NCBI GenBank assembly: GCA_036583965.1
Contig: JAZBQD010000014.1
Span: 51,713,626-51,777,625 of the forward strand
DNA length: 64,000 bases
Direction of reading: 5' to 3'
Origin: Prunella strophiata
Taxonomy: Eukaryota; Chordata; Aves; Passeriformes; Prunellidae
A model generated the notes under the pieces. It searched no databases. It was given only the letters and a program-made list of their open reading frames with translations, and had not been told where the DNA came from. This document shows, in pieces, positions 22,745 through 35,309 of the stretch (the first letter of the stretch is position 1; every line of letters starts with the position of its first letter). A program made the position numbers and the translations under genes.

Positions 22745-25700
22745 TGAAAAAGAGAGAAAGGACCACAAGGATATAGAGATATAATGATCTTATGTATCTA
22801 AATACACCATTCAACAGACCATCAATTATATGTTGGAAACCTCTTCACTCCTAAATTTATCATGTAATAGAGAAAAAAAAAATGTTTCAAAATTAACAAA
22901 AAGAAAGATACACTTCAGGATGTAAGGGGGGTCAGTTTTCCATAACAGGTTCATTCCTCAGCCCATGAGATATTCGCTATCTGTTCCATCAATCAAAATG
23001 CAGGAGAGATCTAGGATTAGTTCATACATGTGCTGACTCTGGGACTTAACAATTTCTTTTTTCATATCTGCAGATAATAGCAACTTTTATGTTAATTACG
23101 TCCCATAGACAAGGACTTGAGTTGCCTACCAGTCCACAGGACCACTGCAGATATATACATAGGCCTGTGATGTAACTCCTGCTTTAAAGACTTTCTTCAG
23201 CTGGCCACATATAGATGTAGTTTACTTATTCTTGAGGTGCATCTTTTTTGATGGCAAGAGTTTGTCAGGATTTTTGCCATTGACTATAAATAGAAGCTCA
23301 ATTTGGACAGCTGAAATGTGCCTAAAGCTAGATGACATGATATGCATATCTGCCTTTCATCAAGGTTTTCTATAAGCCACTTACCTGTTAGTACTGTTTG
23401 GATATTCACATTCAAAACACAGACTTAGGCTAAGCTCCTTGGAAGATGACAACAATTCCAACAGATGAAAAATTTATCAATCTCATCTGTAGACAAGAAT
23501 TCCAAACGTTTAGAACTTTTACAGTAATATCCCTTCACACTAAGCTTTCCAAAAAATGGGCAGGAAGCCAGGATAGTTCAGCCATAGCCTGTCCTCAGCT
23601 AGAAATGTGACTCAGGTAAACAGCACTCATGGTGAGCCCTTTTGCATATTTTGAATATGCACACTGTGATGTATTTGCAGAGAACATCAGAAACTTATAG
23701 AGCAAGTGTGACAAGCATGATAACTGAAGGCAATGTCCATATCCAAAGCTGAGCCCAAACAGAGATGAAAATCTTTATTCTGGCAACTGCTGATTCTTGC
23801 ACTTCTAAAAGTTTTTATTCTTACATTATACAATGTGCACACACAAGCATGTATACAGACATAATCTAGGGGATGCCATTACCAGAGCACCTGTTCTAAT
23901 AGTGACTCTTTTCTACCTGCTGTCTGCACTTAGATTTTGGCTTTTAAATACTTCAGTCTGCCTCTTCAAAGGTAAGATGTGATATTTTCATTGTGTAATA
24001 TCCTGCCACAAAATTTGTGTAGCAGTTTGTGGCACCAGTTGTGAGGAAGACATATACATAATGCCCAGTCTCAAAGAAATATGTGGAAAAATTAGAAGAA
24101 AAGTGACAACTTAGTGTGATCTCAGCAAAAAATATTCTAGTAAAGAAAAAAAAAAAAAACATAAATAAACAATAAGCAAATTAGAAGATTTGGTTAATTT
24201 TTAGATCAGGTTTTTTTTTTTTTTCAAGACTGAACTTGTTCAGAAGTAGTTTGAGTGTTGAAGAGTATCTGTTCTTCATGGAGTTTTTCTAAAGTTAATT
24301 TATGCCAGATTTCATTGATCCCCATGGGAATACTACCCCAGTATTAGTCAACACTCAAACTGAGTAGTTTAGAGCTAGGCCAAGCTGTTCTTTTTTACTC
24401 TGTATTGGTCTGTGCCGACATCTTTGCTTATGTATTTAATAATTAATTTCTTGGCTACCTTAAGAATTTCAAGCATTAGTGAACCCCATGGGCTAGTGAG
24501 CCCCCACAGCACAAAATGCTGTTAGGATACACACTTGTTATTAATTTTAATTGTTATTAATTATAATCACTAGTTAGTTTCCAAACTTCTCTTTGTTTTC
24601 CAGAATTGTTGGAATTGTCTGAAGTCCACTTGTACAGTCTCCTCTGGAAACTCTGCTTCTTTCAGCTCAACTCAAAATTTTTTGCTGGCTGGGTTCCATT
24701 GGAGCTCCAGATATGAAACTTGATTCTTCTGTACTTTCACTAAAGGAATGTGGTTTATGTTTTCTCTTCTTTTGACAGAGGACAAGAAAGTCACTTTATC
24801 ACAAGGATCTTGACTTCAGTAGACCATAAATCACTTTGATATCAAATTCCCTTTTATTTAGGCAATTTATAGTACTGGGATTTTTCAGACCAAAGCACAG
24901 TTAGTAACAGTAATTTATTCTGCTGCAGCCATAATTTCTATTTTTTACCTATGCATAAAATTTCATTTTTCATATTTTACATTTTACAATGAGTACATTG
25001 GTAAATTTTTGCTCCTTAGACAATTAAACATGAGTTTGATACATATAAAGCTGCCAGCCAAATTGGCCTGCTTTGGAAAATCACATATCAGTCTCAATTG
25101 CTTAAAACTAGAGTTTTGAGTACTTCCTTCTCTTTATTCAGGCTTGTTAATGCCTTCTTTTTTCATCCATATTCATGTACAGAATTTATGTTTTATTATA
25201 CAAACATCCTGTTTGTATTCCAGGCATTCTTACTGAGATATATATATATATACTCATCTACAATTTATAGACATAAATCAATTAAGAATCTGAAATTATT
25301 GAAGCATAGTTTCATATATTTAAAGGTATTGAATAAAACACCTGATCTCAAAAAAGAGTAATTTAAAATAAGTTTTTGCTTACATTTCCTTACTTCCTTT
25401 CTGCTACTTAAATTTGATTTGTGGACCCCGAAGGTGCTATTCTACAATTTCAGAATCACTATGGGTTTAGACATTTCTATGGGAGAGTTCAAGGTCTTTT
25501 CCACTGTTTCCTCCCTCCTACTAGCTCAGTCCTGAGCTATAAGAGATTTTATTTAGAGGAAACTGAAATAAACCAGTTCTGTCATTTAGGATCATAAAAT
25601 TCCTATTTTGTCTGATTTATAAAGGCAGCTGAATTTGAAAAAAGTTAAAGTTCCAAAGAGCCCTTTACATCTAGACTATTAACTACTATGATTAGCAATT

Positions 25701-28050
25701 TTTCCAGCTGAGATTCTTTCCCTCCCTATTAAATAATTGAACATTCAATGGGACTGAGAAAGAGAAGGAGAAACTGCAAACCTGATTGTACAGCTTGTTG
25801 TTTGGTGTTCTCCTTTGGGATACAGAAAAGTCAGGTTACAAGTTTCTGCTTCAAAATCTGGTTTAATTATTTATACAAAGAGAAATAGGTTCAATTGTAT
25901 ACTGAGAGAAGTTCACACCAGGATATCCAATATCTTGATGATTAGGGTACTCCCATGGGATACTGGAAACCTCTCTTTCCATTCCTATGCCAGTGAATAC
26001 TTAATAATTTATACACAATAAAATTGCTTCAAGATGAACTCACAAAAGATGATCCAATACCACAAAGATTAGAATACTTATTTGCAATTAAAACAGACCT
26101 GATTTCAACCCTCTCATCAAATCAGAACTCAAAATCAGCAAGCACAAATATTTGGAAACGAATTCTTCTCTCCTAATGCTTTGAACTCTGAACTGCAGAG
26201 TAAAATAAAGAGTTTTTGTAGAGCAGAGAATTTTTGAGACAGCTGAACTGGAACTGGATATTTTTTTCCTGAAGAGGATACTTTATTGTGAATATATAAT
26301 ACCAAGTGTTCTTGATACCTGTCTTAGAGTGTTCCCATATCCTGGCATTCTCATTTTGTGAACAGCTGTTAGCTTTTTGTGAATCTTACTCGTAGACACC
26401 TTGTTTTCTATACTATGTATAAGAAGTTTGGCCTCTAAATTTGGGACCCAAGGTTATAGCAGATTGCAGTGTGCCTGAAGGTCAGAAATGCTAAAATCCA
26501 AAACTAATAAAGTTCATTTCTATGTGCAGAGAAGAGAAAATATTCATTTGTACCCAAATTGCTTGTACATCTATATCACAGAAGAAACAAGGCTACTTCA
26601 AAATGTGTAGTAGCACAGATGAATTCCAGTCAGCCCCCAAAAGAACATTTTATTTAAATCTATTCTTTGTGTAATGACATGGAAATGTTTAGCAACTAAA
26701 ATTTCTTTTAAAATTGTGTAAAAATAGAAATAACTTATAGAAAAGCTATGCTTGTTCTGACCTGTTATGGCTCACTTAATCCTTATAGCCTATATTATGC
26801 GGACTTATTTATATATTATTTGCATATTTATATATTCATCTACATGTATTCATTAGCATATAAGGTAAATTAAAGCACCAATAACCTTGTTAAACACTAG
26901 AACACTAAACAAAAAAAAGAACTTTCTTCTTGACTAATGGTAAAATACATTTCTTTTCTCTAGGGAATATTAACTTCTGAGTGTCAAAGTAATAGTATTC
27001 ATGAGTCAATAAAAGTCAGGTAATTGTATAGTCCATAAATATGCTTATTCCCCTTGAATACTTATATTACTTAAATATAAATAAGGTCTATAAATTTTTT
27101 TGATTATCTAAATGAACTTATTCAATAAGCACTCAGAGCAAAACAGGAAAAATGGAAGCTTTAAGCACTATCAGTGTGAAAAAATGACTACAATTTCATA
27201 GAGAAGACCTTGGATTTTGCTTTACCTTACTGCTACAGAAAAAAAATGGAATTGCACATCAAACTATTATTCAAAATTATCACTATCAATATCACTGTGA
27301 ATAATAAAAGGAATAATAAATATAAAATGTGCATCATAATTTTTTCATTTCTAGTAGGTGTATCTGAAACTCCTAAGTGAAAGAGAAACTGCTTAAAAGA
27401 AACTGCCAATTTGAATATATCCCCTGAGCAATGAAATTATTTACTCAACAACAATAAAATTTGAAATTTATCACCATGAAACAAAACGTATAATCTACAC
27501 TGTGAAAGGAGATAATTGTAGTAGCAATGATAGTAATAGTAGTAATAATGTTTCCACCCATAAAATGTATTTTCCCCTAACAACCACCGAAAAAGAATAT
27601 AGGGAAAAAAAGTGGTTTAATTTAACATATTTTTTCCTTTTGCACGTTAATTGTGTTATGTCATAGAAAGTGTACAGCTCATTTTCTTTCCAGTTGGTCT
27701 GTCACACCATTTTCAAACTGCATATATACCTCAGGCTTTGGTCAGCATAAAGGTAAAAAATTAAACTGGAGTACACAAATAATTAAAGGTGGACATGATC
27801 CCAGTGTTCACTATTATCACATAAACTTTTGAAGAAGGCTGTGTCAGAACATATTTAAAGCTTTTCCTGTGTGACCTCCTCCCCACACAGGAGCTATTCA
27901 TTTTATTGTCACTTGCCAGGCAAACAGCAATTGAAATACCTAAAACACCTGCTTATACATCTCAGCAATATGTGTTCAGAACAGCCAGCAAAGGGTTGTC
28001 TGAACTGAACACATTCAGTGTGAGGCTGCCTAGAACTAATTGATGAAGAT
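22745..28050. other. No recognisable gene (about 5 kb)
   Basis: It holds A/T runs at 24144-24159 and 24209-24224 and an AT dinucleotide run at 25231-25250. A 38-nt exon-like segment (23934-23971) has a strong acceptor and gtaaga donor but two open frames. Nothing here supports a gene. Confidence 0.5.
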
Positions 28051-28057
28051 GAGGGTA

Positions 28058-28094
28058 AATATTGGCATATTATGGCCAATAATATGCCAATATT
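28058..28094. repeat. Perfect hairpin: 15-bp arms, 7-nt loop
   Basis: Left arm 28058-28072 (AATATTGGCATATTA) is exactly complementary to right arm 28080-28094 (TAATATGCCAATATT), with loop tggccaa. No oligo-T terminator or flanking gene context indicates a bacterial-type terminator. In this genome it could be a small palindrome left by a DNA transposon, or simply a palindromic AT-rich sequence. Confidence 0.85.
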
Positions 28095-28099
28095 ATTAG

Positions 28100-31000
28100 C
28101 AGGCAGCCAAATCTATTGCTTTCTGCATTCTTAGACATGTGAAAAAAATCCCCTGAAAATGTGTCAATATTTCTTTCAAACTTTTCAATAGAGCTTGAAT
28201 AGAGTTAGAATATAGTCAGTAGCTCATACTACCTTTAAAAAAACCCTTAATCATATACAAAACTTGAAGGGAGGTTTATATTAATTCTTAACTATCTAAA
28301 TCCAGAATGTACTCAGGTATTAGTCAAATAAATCACTTTTTACCACCCTTCAGAGTTTCACAAATAGACCTCCTAGGGCAAGGCCTGCCTTTGTGGTGTC
28401 TTTTGAACAGCTCAAGACTGATATCAATTATTATTGTAGGGAGAAGCGGGTGTTCAATAACTGATTTCTGCCTTTAAAAAGAGAGACTATACTAGAACAA
28501 AAATTTCCAATACAAAATACCATAGTCTCAAATTAAAAATTGCCACAAACATTGATCTTCCTTTGTTCCTTCTTCCTGCCTTGATCCAATCCCACATCAT
28601 TCTTCAAGGATGAAATTCTTTTTAATATGTTTCTACCTACTTGGTCACCTGTCTCCATGAAAGTACTTGAAACTCTCTGAGATATGAGAGCCTGCTGTGC
28701 CTGACAGATTTTCTCCAGAATTCCTCAGTAAAGCTATGGCTATGGCTTACTTTGGTTGGGGAGCACTATTAAACAGCTGTTGAAAGATAAGCATAAGCCA
28801 GGTGTCTTTCTTGGCAAATGCAGGTAATAAAATCCTTATGCTCAGTTGTGTTAGTTGTGCTGAGCATTGTCTCTGCAATCCCATCAGGCAGCATACATAA
28901 GAACAAGACCTAATGACAAACTTGGAAACATAAACAGAACTTTTCAATCAAAAATATAAAAATCAAAAGTATTGATTTTTCTTATGACAGAATATTCGGG
29001 GTTGAATATTTTGGAATTGGACAGGTAGTTTATATGAAATTACATTTATATGAAGCACAGTCTGGAAAATGAGCATCCCTTGGAAATAACAGCATCCTTC
29101 TCTGTGGCTAATGATGTAAAGCATGGAAGAAAACCAGCCTTTTACTTTCCCAGGTTAAGGAAAGGGCAAATCTTCATAAAGAAAAACTTGCTTAACTCTA
29201 TGATTTGGCTGAGACAGGCTACTAAGAGTGTTTAACAATCTCAGTCGTGCTAATTCTTTAAAATGTCCAATAGGAACTTTACTTAGCATCTCGAAGTAAA
29301 GTATATGGGAAGCTATTATTCAGTAAGAATTGATGTCTAATGCACAGTTCAAAGAGCAGTTTGAACTTGAGTTTGAGGTTTAGATTTTTTTACTTGAGGC
29401 AACTTTTTTCTATCAATAAATTGGTGAAGTCATCAATTTAAAAAGAAAATGAGAGAGGTAAATGGGAATTAAACAAAGAAGGCTCTGGTCTAAAAGGTAA
29501 GGTTAAAAGAAAAAAGAGAACTTGCAGAGAATTTAGTAAAACTATTTTCTGTTTTAAATATTTCTAAATTATTGTCCTAAACAATTCCTCTAAAAATTTA
29601 CATTATGATATATACACACAGACTGAAAGTCACAAAAATATTGCAATGAAGAATCTTAAGCTCTATGATTCATTTTATTGTGAAATTATACAGGAAGTTG
29701 AAATGGACAGGAGAAATACTAAAGTTAGTGGTTTTTAACTTCAATGAATTATTGATTGTGTTATGAAAGTTAAGGATACATCTTTGTTCCAAGAAACCCT
29801 ACATGTAGGCATGTTGAAAGATATTTTCAATTGTAATTTCAGAAAGATTCTGAAATTTATCTCATCATATGAATGTTTAACTGTTTCTATTGTGCAATCT
29901 CTCTATTTACAAAATATCCTTCCTTGTGTCTGGGGAGAAGTATGATCACCACAGCTGCTACTCCCCTTTATGTTATCACTCAGTCTTAGCTGGTTTCCTT
30001 CACTATGCTTCAAAGGACCAAATGTTGAACCCATGTAAATATTACAGATGGATAAGTGAATGCCAATCACAGTTATGTAAGTGCTTAACAGTTAATTGTT
30101 TCACAAGAGCATCATGTATTTTGATAAAGTAGAGGTTGGGCATTTTTTTAAGTGTGAGGGATAATTACTCGTAAATAAGACTGGCAGAACTCACCCAAAA
30201 GATCTCCTGAGACAGCTTTGCAAATGAGACAGGATCATATTGCATCTGCCTTGCAGATGGCTTTGGTGTAAAGTGCTAAACCAATGTCTAGCAAGGCTAG
30301 GAGCAGACTGTGTATCACACAGCATTTTATATTGCTGAATACATGTACTATTAGACACCAACTTAAAACTCCTTACAGAATCAGTGAAGACAAAGAGACT
30401 AGGTAATCCCATCTACTTTGTGCATTCAATTTAGGGTATAAACTACCTTGCAAAGGTTCTTTGCTATCCAGCAACCATAGAAGAACTTTCCACAACTAGA
30501 TTAAATGGGATACTTAGTATTCAGCATATTGTTTCATGATCCCTATAATAGAATTTTTGAGTTCTTCTTTGATGCAGTAGCCAAAAGTTAGTACTGGTTT
30601 GGCTATTTGTATATTTATATTTACTAACTGAATATTGAATGGAAAATTTTTTAGCACTTATGATGAAATGAGATTGAAACTATGCAATTGTGTTTTATTT
30701 GATAATTCATCTCATGTATCACGTAACATTTTGCTTTAATGATATTATATAGCTTCTATAAATATAAATTTCTGTGACCTATTTTCTTCCCCAATCATTT
30801 AAGAAACACTGTGAAGAAGGATAGTGAACAATAAAAATACATTTTTGTAAGTGTGTTTTCTGTGTCAAATGAAGGCTTTTGGCATGTCTCATGTGTCCAG
30901 TAGAAGTGTTACCTCTCAGTGTGAGAACTGAATCAAAATCAGCAGGAAACAGAAAACTTACAATAAGAAACACTGTCAGGAACAAAGGAAACCAATAACA

Positions 31001-32080
31001 ATTGACCAGTAGCTAATGAAAATGGATGGAAAAAAGGAGAAGAAAGAATTGACAAAAGAAGATTGCTCATACTAAGGATAAATAATGAAGTAGCACTGTT
31101 TATCTTCATTTGGCTACCTATCTTAAAGGATAAACCCCCAGTGCTGACACTGTAAAGAAAGAGAAAATGTGAACCCTTTCTTAAAGGGTTCTTGCTCTGT
31201 ATGCAACATTGCCTCCTGCTGTGGGATCTTCTACTGTCTCTCTTCTTTTCGACATTAAAATTTATTTTTTTCATATGTGTTACAGACACCTCCTAAAAAA
31301 ACTCCAAAAAAAAAAACTCCAAAAAACCCAAACTGCAAACTAAATAGCTAAGCAAACATGAAGATTTTCTGAGTTTGTTTTGTATTTTGCAGTTTGAGAA
31401 AAAAATAAAGGTAGTTTAGCTCACAGATAATTTTGTAAATTTCCTTTTATCTATTCCATTTTAAAAATTTCTCACCTCCCATATATTTCTAAACCTTTTT
31501 ATGATTATAATAAAGTAAAAATATGTTTTCTTTGTCTTCTAAACTGAGCATACTCTTCCAAGCATCTCATTTAGCAATTCTTCAGTTACTTTGGGTGCCA
31601 AGATCCACAGAAAGATCTGAAATTTTGCTTTTCCTTGGTTTATGATTTTACGGCTGCAAAAGATAAGTAGAAAAGGCAAACAATTGAATCACATACTTTT
31701 ATAATCTACCAGCTGCTATAGAATTACTGTAGTACCTTTTTGTTATTGCTATGCTCTTATTATCTTTCCTGATTTTAAGTGACTATCTGTGATCACAAAA
31801 ATTAAGACATAAACAACATTTGAAATATGTCACCTGTTCCTCAAATATATATGAGAAGAAAAAGTGCACTGTGAACAGATTCCTGTAGAAACAGGGCATC
31901 TTCCTTTAATTACTCTAAAAATGTAATCATTCTTGCAATGACAGGAAAATGTCACTACCTAGGATTTATGATCCATATCTAAAGACCTGCTAGACAGATC
32001 TCAGTGCTTTATGCTAGGTGAAAAATAGATCCAAAATGTGGTTTAATCATGATTTTTTTCTCTAAAAACCTTAAGGGTCT
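28100..32080. other. No recognisable gene (about 4 kb)
   Basis: AT-rich. It includes a small 9-bp inverted repeat (29276-29284 with 29294-29302) and an A-rich patch with repeated 'aactcc' units at 31293-31331. Open frames, including a 116-codon minus-strand one (30939-31289), have random-like composition. Confidence 0.5.
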
Positions 32081-32081
32081 T

Positions 32082-32207
32082 GTCCCCTGTGCTGATTTTT
32101 GGTTGGGATAGAATTATTTCTCCTCATAATAGCTACTGTGGTCTACCAGGGGGAATGAGTGAATGTCTGGGTAGCTCTTAGTTGTCAGCTGGGGTTAAAC
32201 CATGACA
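32082..32207. mobile_element. Internally deleted avian ERV LTR remnant
   Basis: Two strings typical of abundant avian endogenous retroviral LTRs lie close together. The first, 'ggttgggatagaattatttc', is at about 32102. The second, 'agctggggttaaaccatgac', runs from 32188 and has its terminal A at 32207; this is the reverse of the frequent LTR start TGTCATGGTTTAACCCCAGC. Only about 126 bp separate the ends, far shorter than a full LTR, so most of the element has been lost. I could not find matching target duplications. Orientation is ambiguous because both ends resemble LTR starts. Family naming would need a repeat library. Confidence 0.5.
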
Positions 32208-32209
32208 TC

Positions 32210-34940
32210 CTTGACAACTAAAAAATTTATCAGGTTTGTCTAATAACTGTTTTTGAGATCATAATAATCAGCACAAAATGCTTCTGCTTAAATACAGGAT
32301 AGATGTCTATTCCCAGTGGAAATCTGAAATCACAAAAAAAAGTTATTTTTTACATACTGGGAATATGTTATCAGTTATTATCAAATCTTGTTTAGAATCA
32401 GCTTTTAAAAAGTAAAAATAAGCATCTGGTAAAATATGACGACACTTGTGGTATGATTCATCTCACCTAGACTTTGCTGTTAAATTCACACATTTTTGTT
32501 CTTAATGCCACAATGTAGGTTATTCCAGTCCCTCAAGAAGCTAACTTCAAAAGATCATTCATTCTATCAAAGAGACATAGGTTAGGAAAGTATGAATCAA
32601 ATCTGGAAGTACCTGTGTTGCTTTTTCTACTTTGGAAGGAAGTCAGATATGCAGCTGACACAACAATGCAATGGCTAAAGATGTGATGTGAGTGCTATTT
32701 CAAGTGGCTGTTCTACACTCCCATGACAATCAGAATTTGCAATATATTTTAGATGATATACACATACATGGGTCAAACCCTGTGTCCTGGTTTAGGGAAA
32801 TTGATCGGTTTAGATTTTAAATCTACTCTGGATGGATCATTGCTTAATTTATATTTAATTTACCATTTAATGTTAATGCTTGTGGCCACTGACTTTTCAA
32901 TACATAGATTTCTTCTTTCTCAGATTCAAAAATGCATGTCCTGATCATTCATATGCACTTGTAAATTATGCAATTTTGTCCTAGATTTATGCTTCAAGGT
33001 TTAGTATTTAATTCATTTGCTTATGACTTGCATTACATTGTATGGCAACTGCTGCTGTTTTTTAAAATAATAATCATTAAAATCACATTACCTGGCATTA
33101 TTTGAAGAAGATAATGCTATTAATATGGCAAGTGATAGTTTGCTAGCAGTAACTGAATGAAAACTGATTTCTTACTTTATTTCTGAAAGATAGCTCTAGG
33201 TTTTTGTTTATGACAATAAATCAAAACTTTTCAAGAAATCCATGAAAATACTGTACTGTAAAAACTTCATAAAACCCAGCACGAATAGTTTTCAGTTTTC
33301 CTAAGTCAATAAAATAGTTTTCTGGTTCTATTCTGATCTACTGTATCAAGACAATAAAATCTCACACAGAAATTCCTTCATTCAACCACTATCTTCTGCT
33401 TAGCTTTAGGGCATAGCTTTATGACATCCAGCTTGGACTTAATGTGGGCTGACTTACAACAAAACAAAACAAAGCAAATCCCCAAAGATATTTAACTTTA
33501 GACTGAACTTCAAGGATAAAATCATTAGTTCAGTGGAATACTCTGGACTTTGCCACTGATGCCTTTCAGATTAGTGTATATACAGAGAAGATTTTGACAT
33601 GCATAAAGCCATGTCTCAAGTCTGAGTATCAAACAATGAAACTTTAATGGTGGAACCAAATTGGTTGAAACACCTGTTTTCTGCTTTCTTCCAATTTATA
33701 TATCAGACATACTGATAATTCTTCTGTAATACCCTCATAATCACTGAAATTTTATTATATCATGAACATTAATAATGGCTTTTAAAACTCTGCAGAAGAA
33801 CATCAGCTTTTACCAAATTTCATATGGCTTTACCATACTGGCTGACTTATACAACACTATATTTTCAGCTGCTAATGAAACATACTCCGTGTTTTTAAGC
33901 AAGATGGTTTGAGACAGATTTTTTCTTTGCCTTTCCTGTGCTCCAATTAGTGAATATTGGTTTTCCTCTACAGAGTTTCTAATGAACTGGAAGACAACCT
34001 ATCTTCCTTTATTTGCCTTTCTCTTCTATATAGCACATTAGCATTCTCAAATTACATGTGGATATGTGTAGTGCAAAATATTATTTTCATTGAATTCAGA
34101 AAGGTTTGGAAATCCTTTTTAATAACAAAACAAAAAAGATACATTAACCCCTTTTTTAATAGAATTATTCTAATCCTACATTAATTGTCAAAATTCAGTG
34201 ATTACTCCTTTGTATTTAGTGCTTTTATTCCCTACACCAGCCAGCATTGAGGATATCTTTGTACTGTACCACAAACAATTCTGTAGTGCAGACATATGAG
34301 TTTATATTGCTAACTCAGATATTATTAGCAAAACATCATGAGCAGTCTGGATCTCAGTGAGGCACAAATGATCAGACAAGCTTCACAAGAAATGCTGAAT
34401 CCTGAGCTGTCACAAAATATAGAGAGATGTATCCCAGCTCACTATTTTAGTAAATATGCCTTACATATTTACTTCAAACAGGCAACATGGCAAGGGCAAA
34501 TGGGTATAAAGAGATAACAAAAAAGCAAAGCTGCTTACTGGTGTAGGATCTGTATGAAAATAATCTGTTGTATTATAGAATCTCAATAGTATTTTCAGAA
34601 GTCAATGCTGTCAAGAAATACAAATTTTGTCCATTATTTAATGTGAAGAAAACACTGAAATTTCCAGAAAATGGAATTTCCAAAACAAATTAAGTTCTTA
34701 TGATGCATTCAAAATTCTATGTATTCATTGACAGAACTTAATCCTAGCCTGAGAATATGGACAGACATCACTACCTAAATTACCCTAATGGTAAATAAAA
34801 TCAAAGCAGTAATAAATATTAAATGGAGCAATGAAGCTTCAAGCTTTAATTTTAATAAGCTTCAGTATATTATTCACCTTAAATAAAACAAAAAAGTGGA
34901 GATTGGAAAGCTAATTGTATTTCTGTATTTTTTGTTTCAA
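32210..34940. other. No recognisable gene
   Basis: AT-rich DNA with no paired splice sites around a convincing frame and no recognised repeat. Confidence 0.5.
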
Positions 34941-34943
34941 TAG

Positions 34944-35188
34944 AAAAGAGAGAGAAAAATTTCAAAGTAGAAGAAAGATTTCTGGGGACAAATCCCGAAG
35001 AGACAAAAAATACATCGCTAAAGAAAATCAGAGTACTGAAGACAAGTACTGCTGTGTTTATTTCAGGTGTACTTCAACAGTCAGAACAATACCTGGTAGA
35101 GCATGTCAGTGTAGGAGATCTTCATGAAACCAATTCCAGACACATAAAATTGTCATTTTTAATAGAAATAGTGGATGACAAGTACTGA
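34944..35188 (+). CDS. Candidate terminal coding exon, plus strand
   Basis: A strong acceptor (tttctgtattttttgtttcaatag, ending 34943) is followed by a frame that is open for 80 codons, after two bases of a split codon, to TGA at 35186-35188. The peptide includes EERFLGTNPEETKNTSLKKI and ends SFLIEIVDDKY, hydrophilic and balanced. A second frame is also open for about 60 codons, lysine/arginine-rich and then cysteine-rich, ending at 35127. The reading is therefore ambiguous. No protein family is recognised, and there is no clear poly(A) signal close by. It may be a real last exon of a long gene or chance. Confidence 0.28.
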
Positions 35189-35225
35189 ATTTTGAAACAA
35201 AGGAAATCAATTTATTTGAGCTTTA

Positions 35226-35306
35226 GTTTGTTTTGGTTTTTTTTTGTTTTGGTTTTTTTTTTTGTTTTGTTTTGTTTTGTTTTGTTTGTTTGTTTGTTTG
35301 TTTTTT
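35226..35306 (+). repeat. G/T-only low-complexity tract, (TTTTG)n and (TTTG)n
   Basis: Eighty-one bases contain only G and T. They begin with ggtttttttt-like units, then TTTTG repeats and then TTTG repeats. It is simple-sequence DNA with no gene. Confidence 0.92.
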
Positions 35307-35309
35307 CTG

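Noticed and set aside
23386..23438. Minus-strand exon-like segment with perfect CAG|GTAAGTGG donor
   Set aside because: The only frame-preserving acceptor ends AAG with a mediocre pyrimidine tract, and no partner exon was found.
23934..23971. Plus-strand 38-nt exon-like segment with strong acceptor and gtaaga donor
   Set aside because: Two frames are open, it is very short, and no phase-compatible neighbours were found.
32770..32810. 'tgtcctggttta' resembling an avian LTR start
   Set aside because: Only about 12 bases match; the following sequence does not continue as an LTR.
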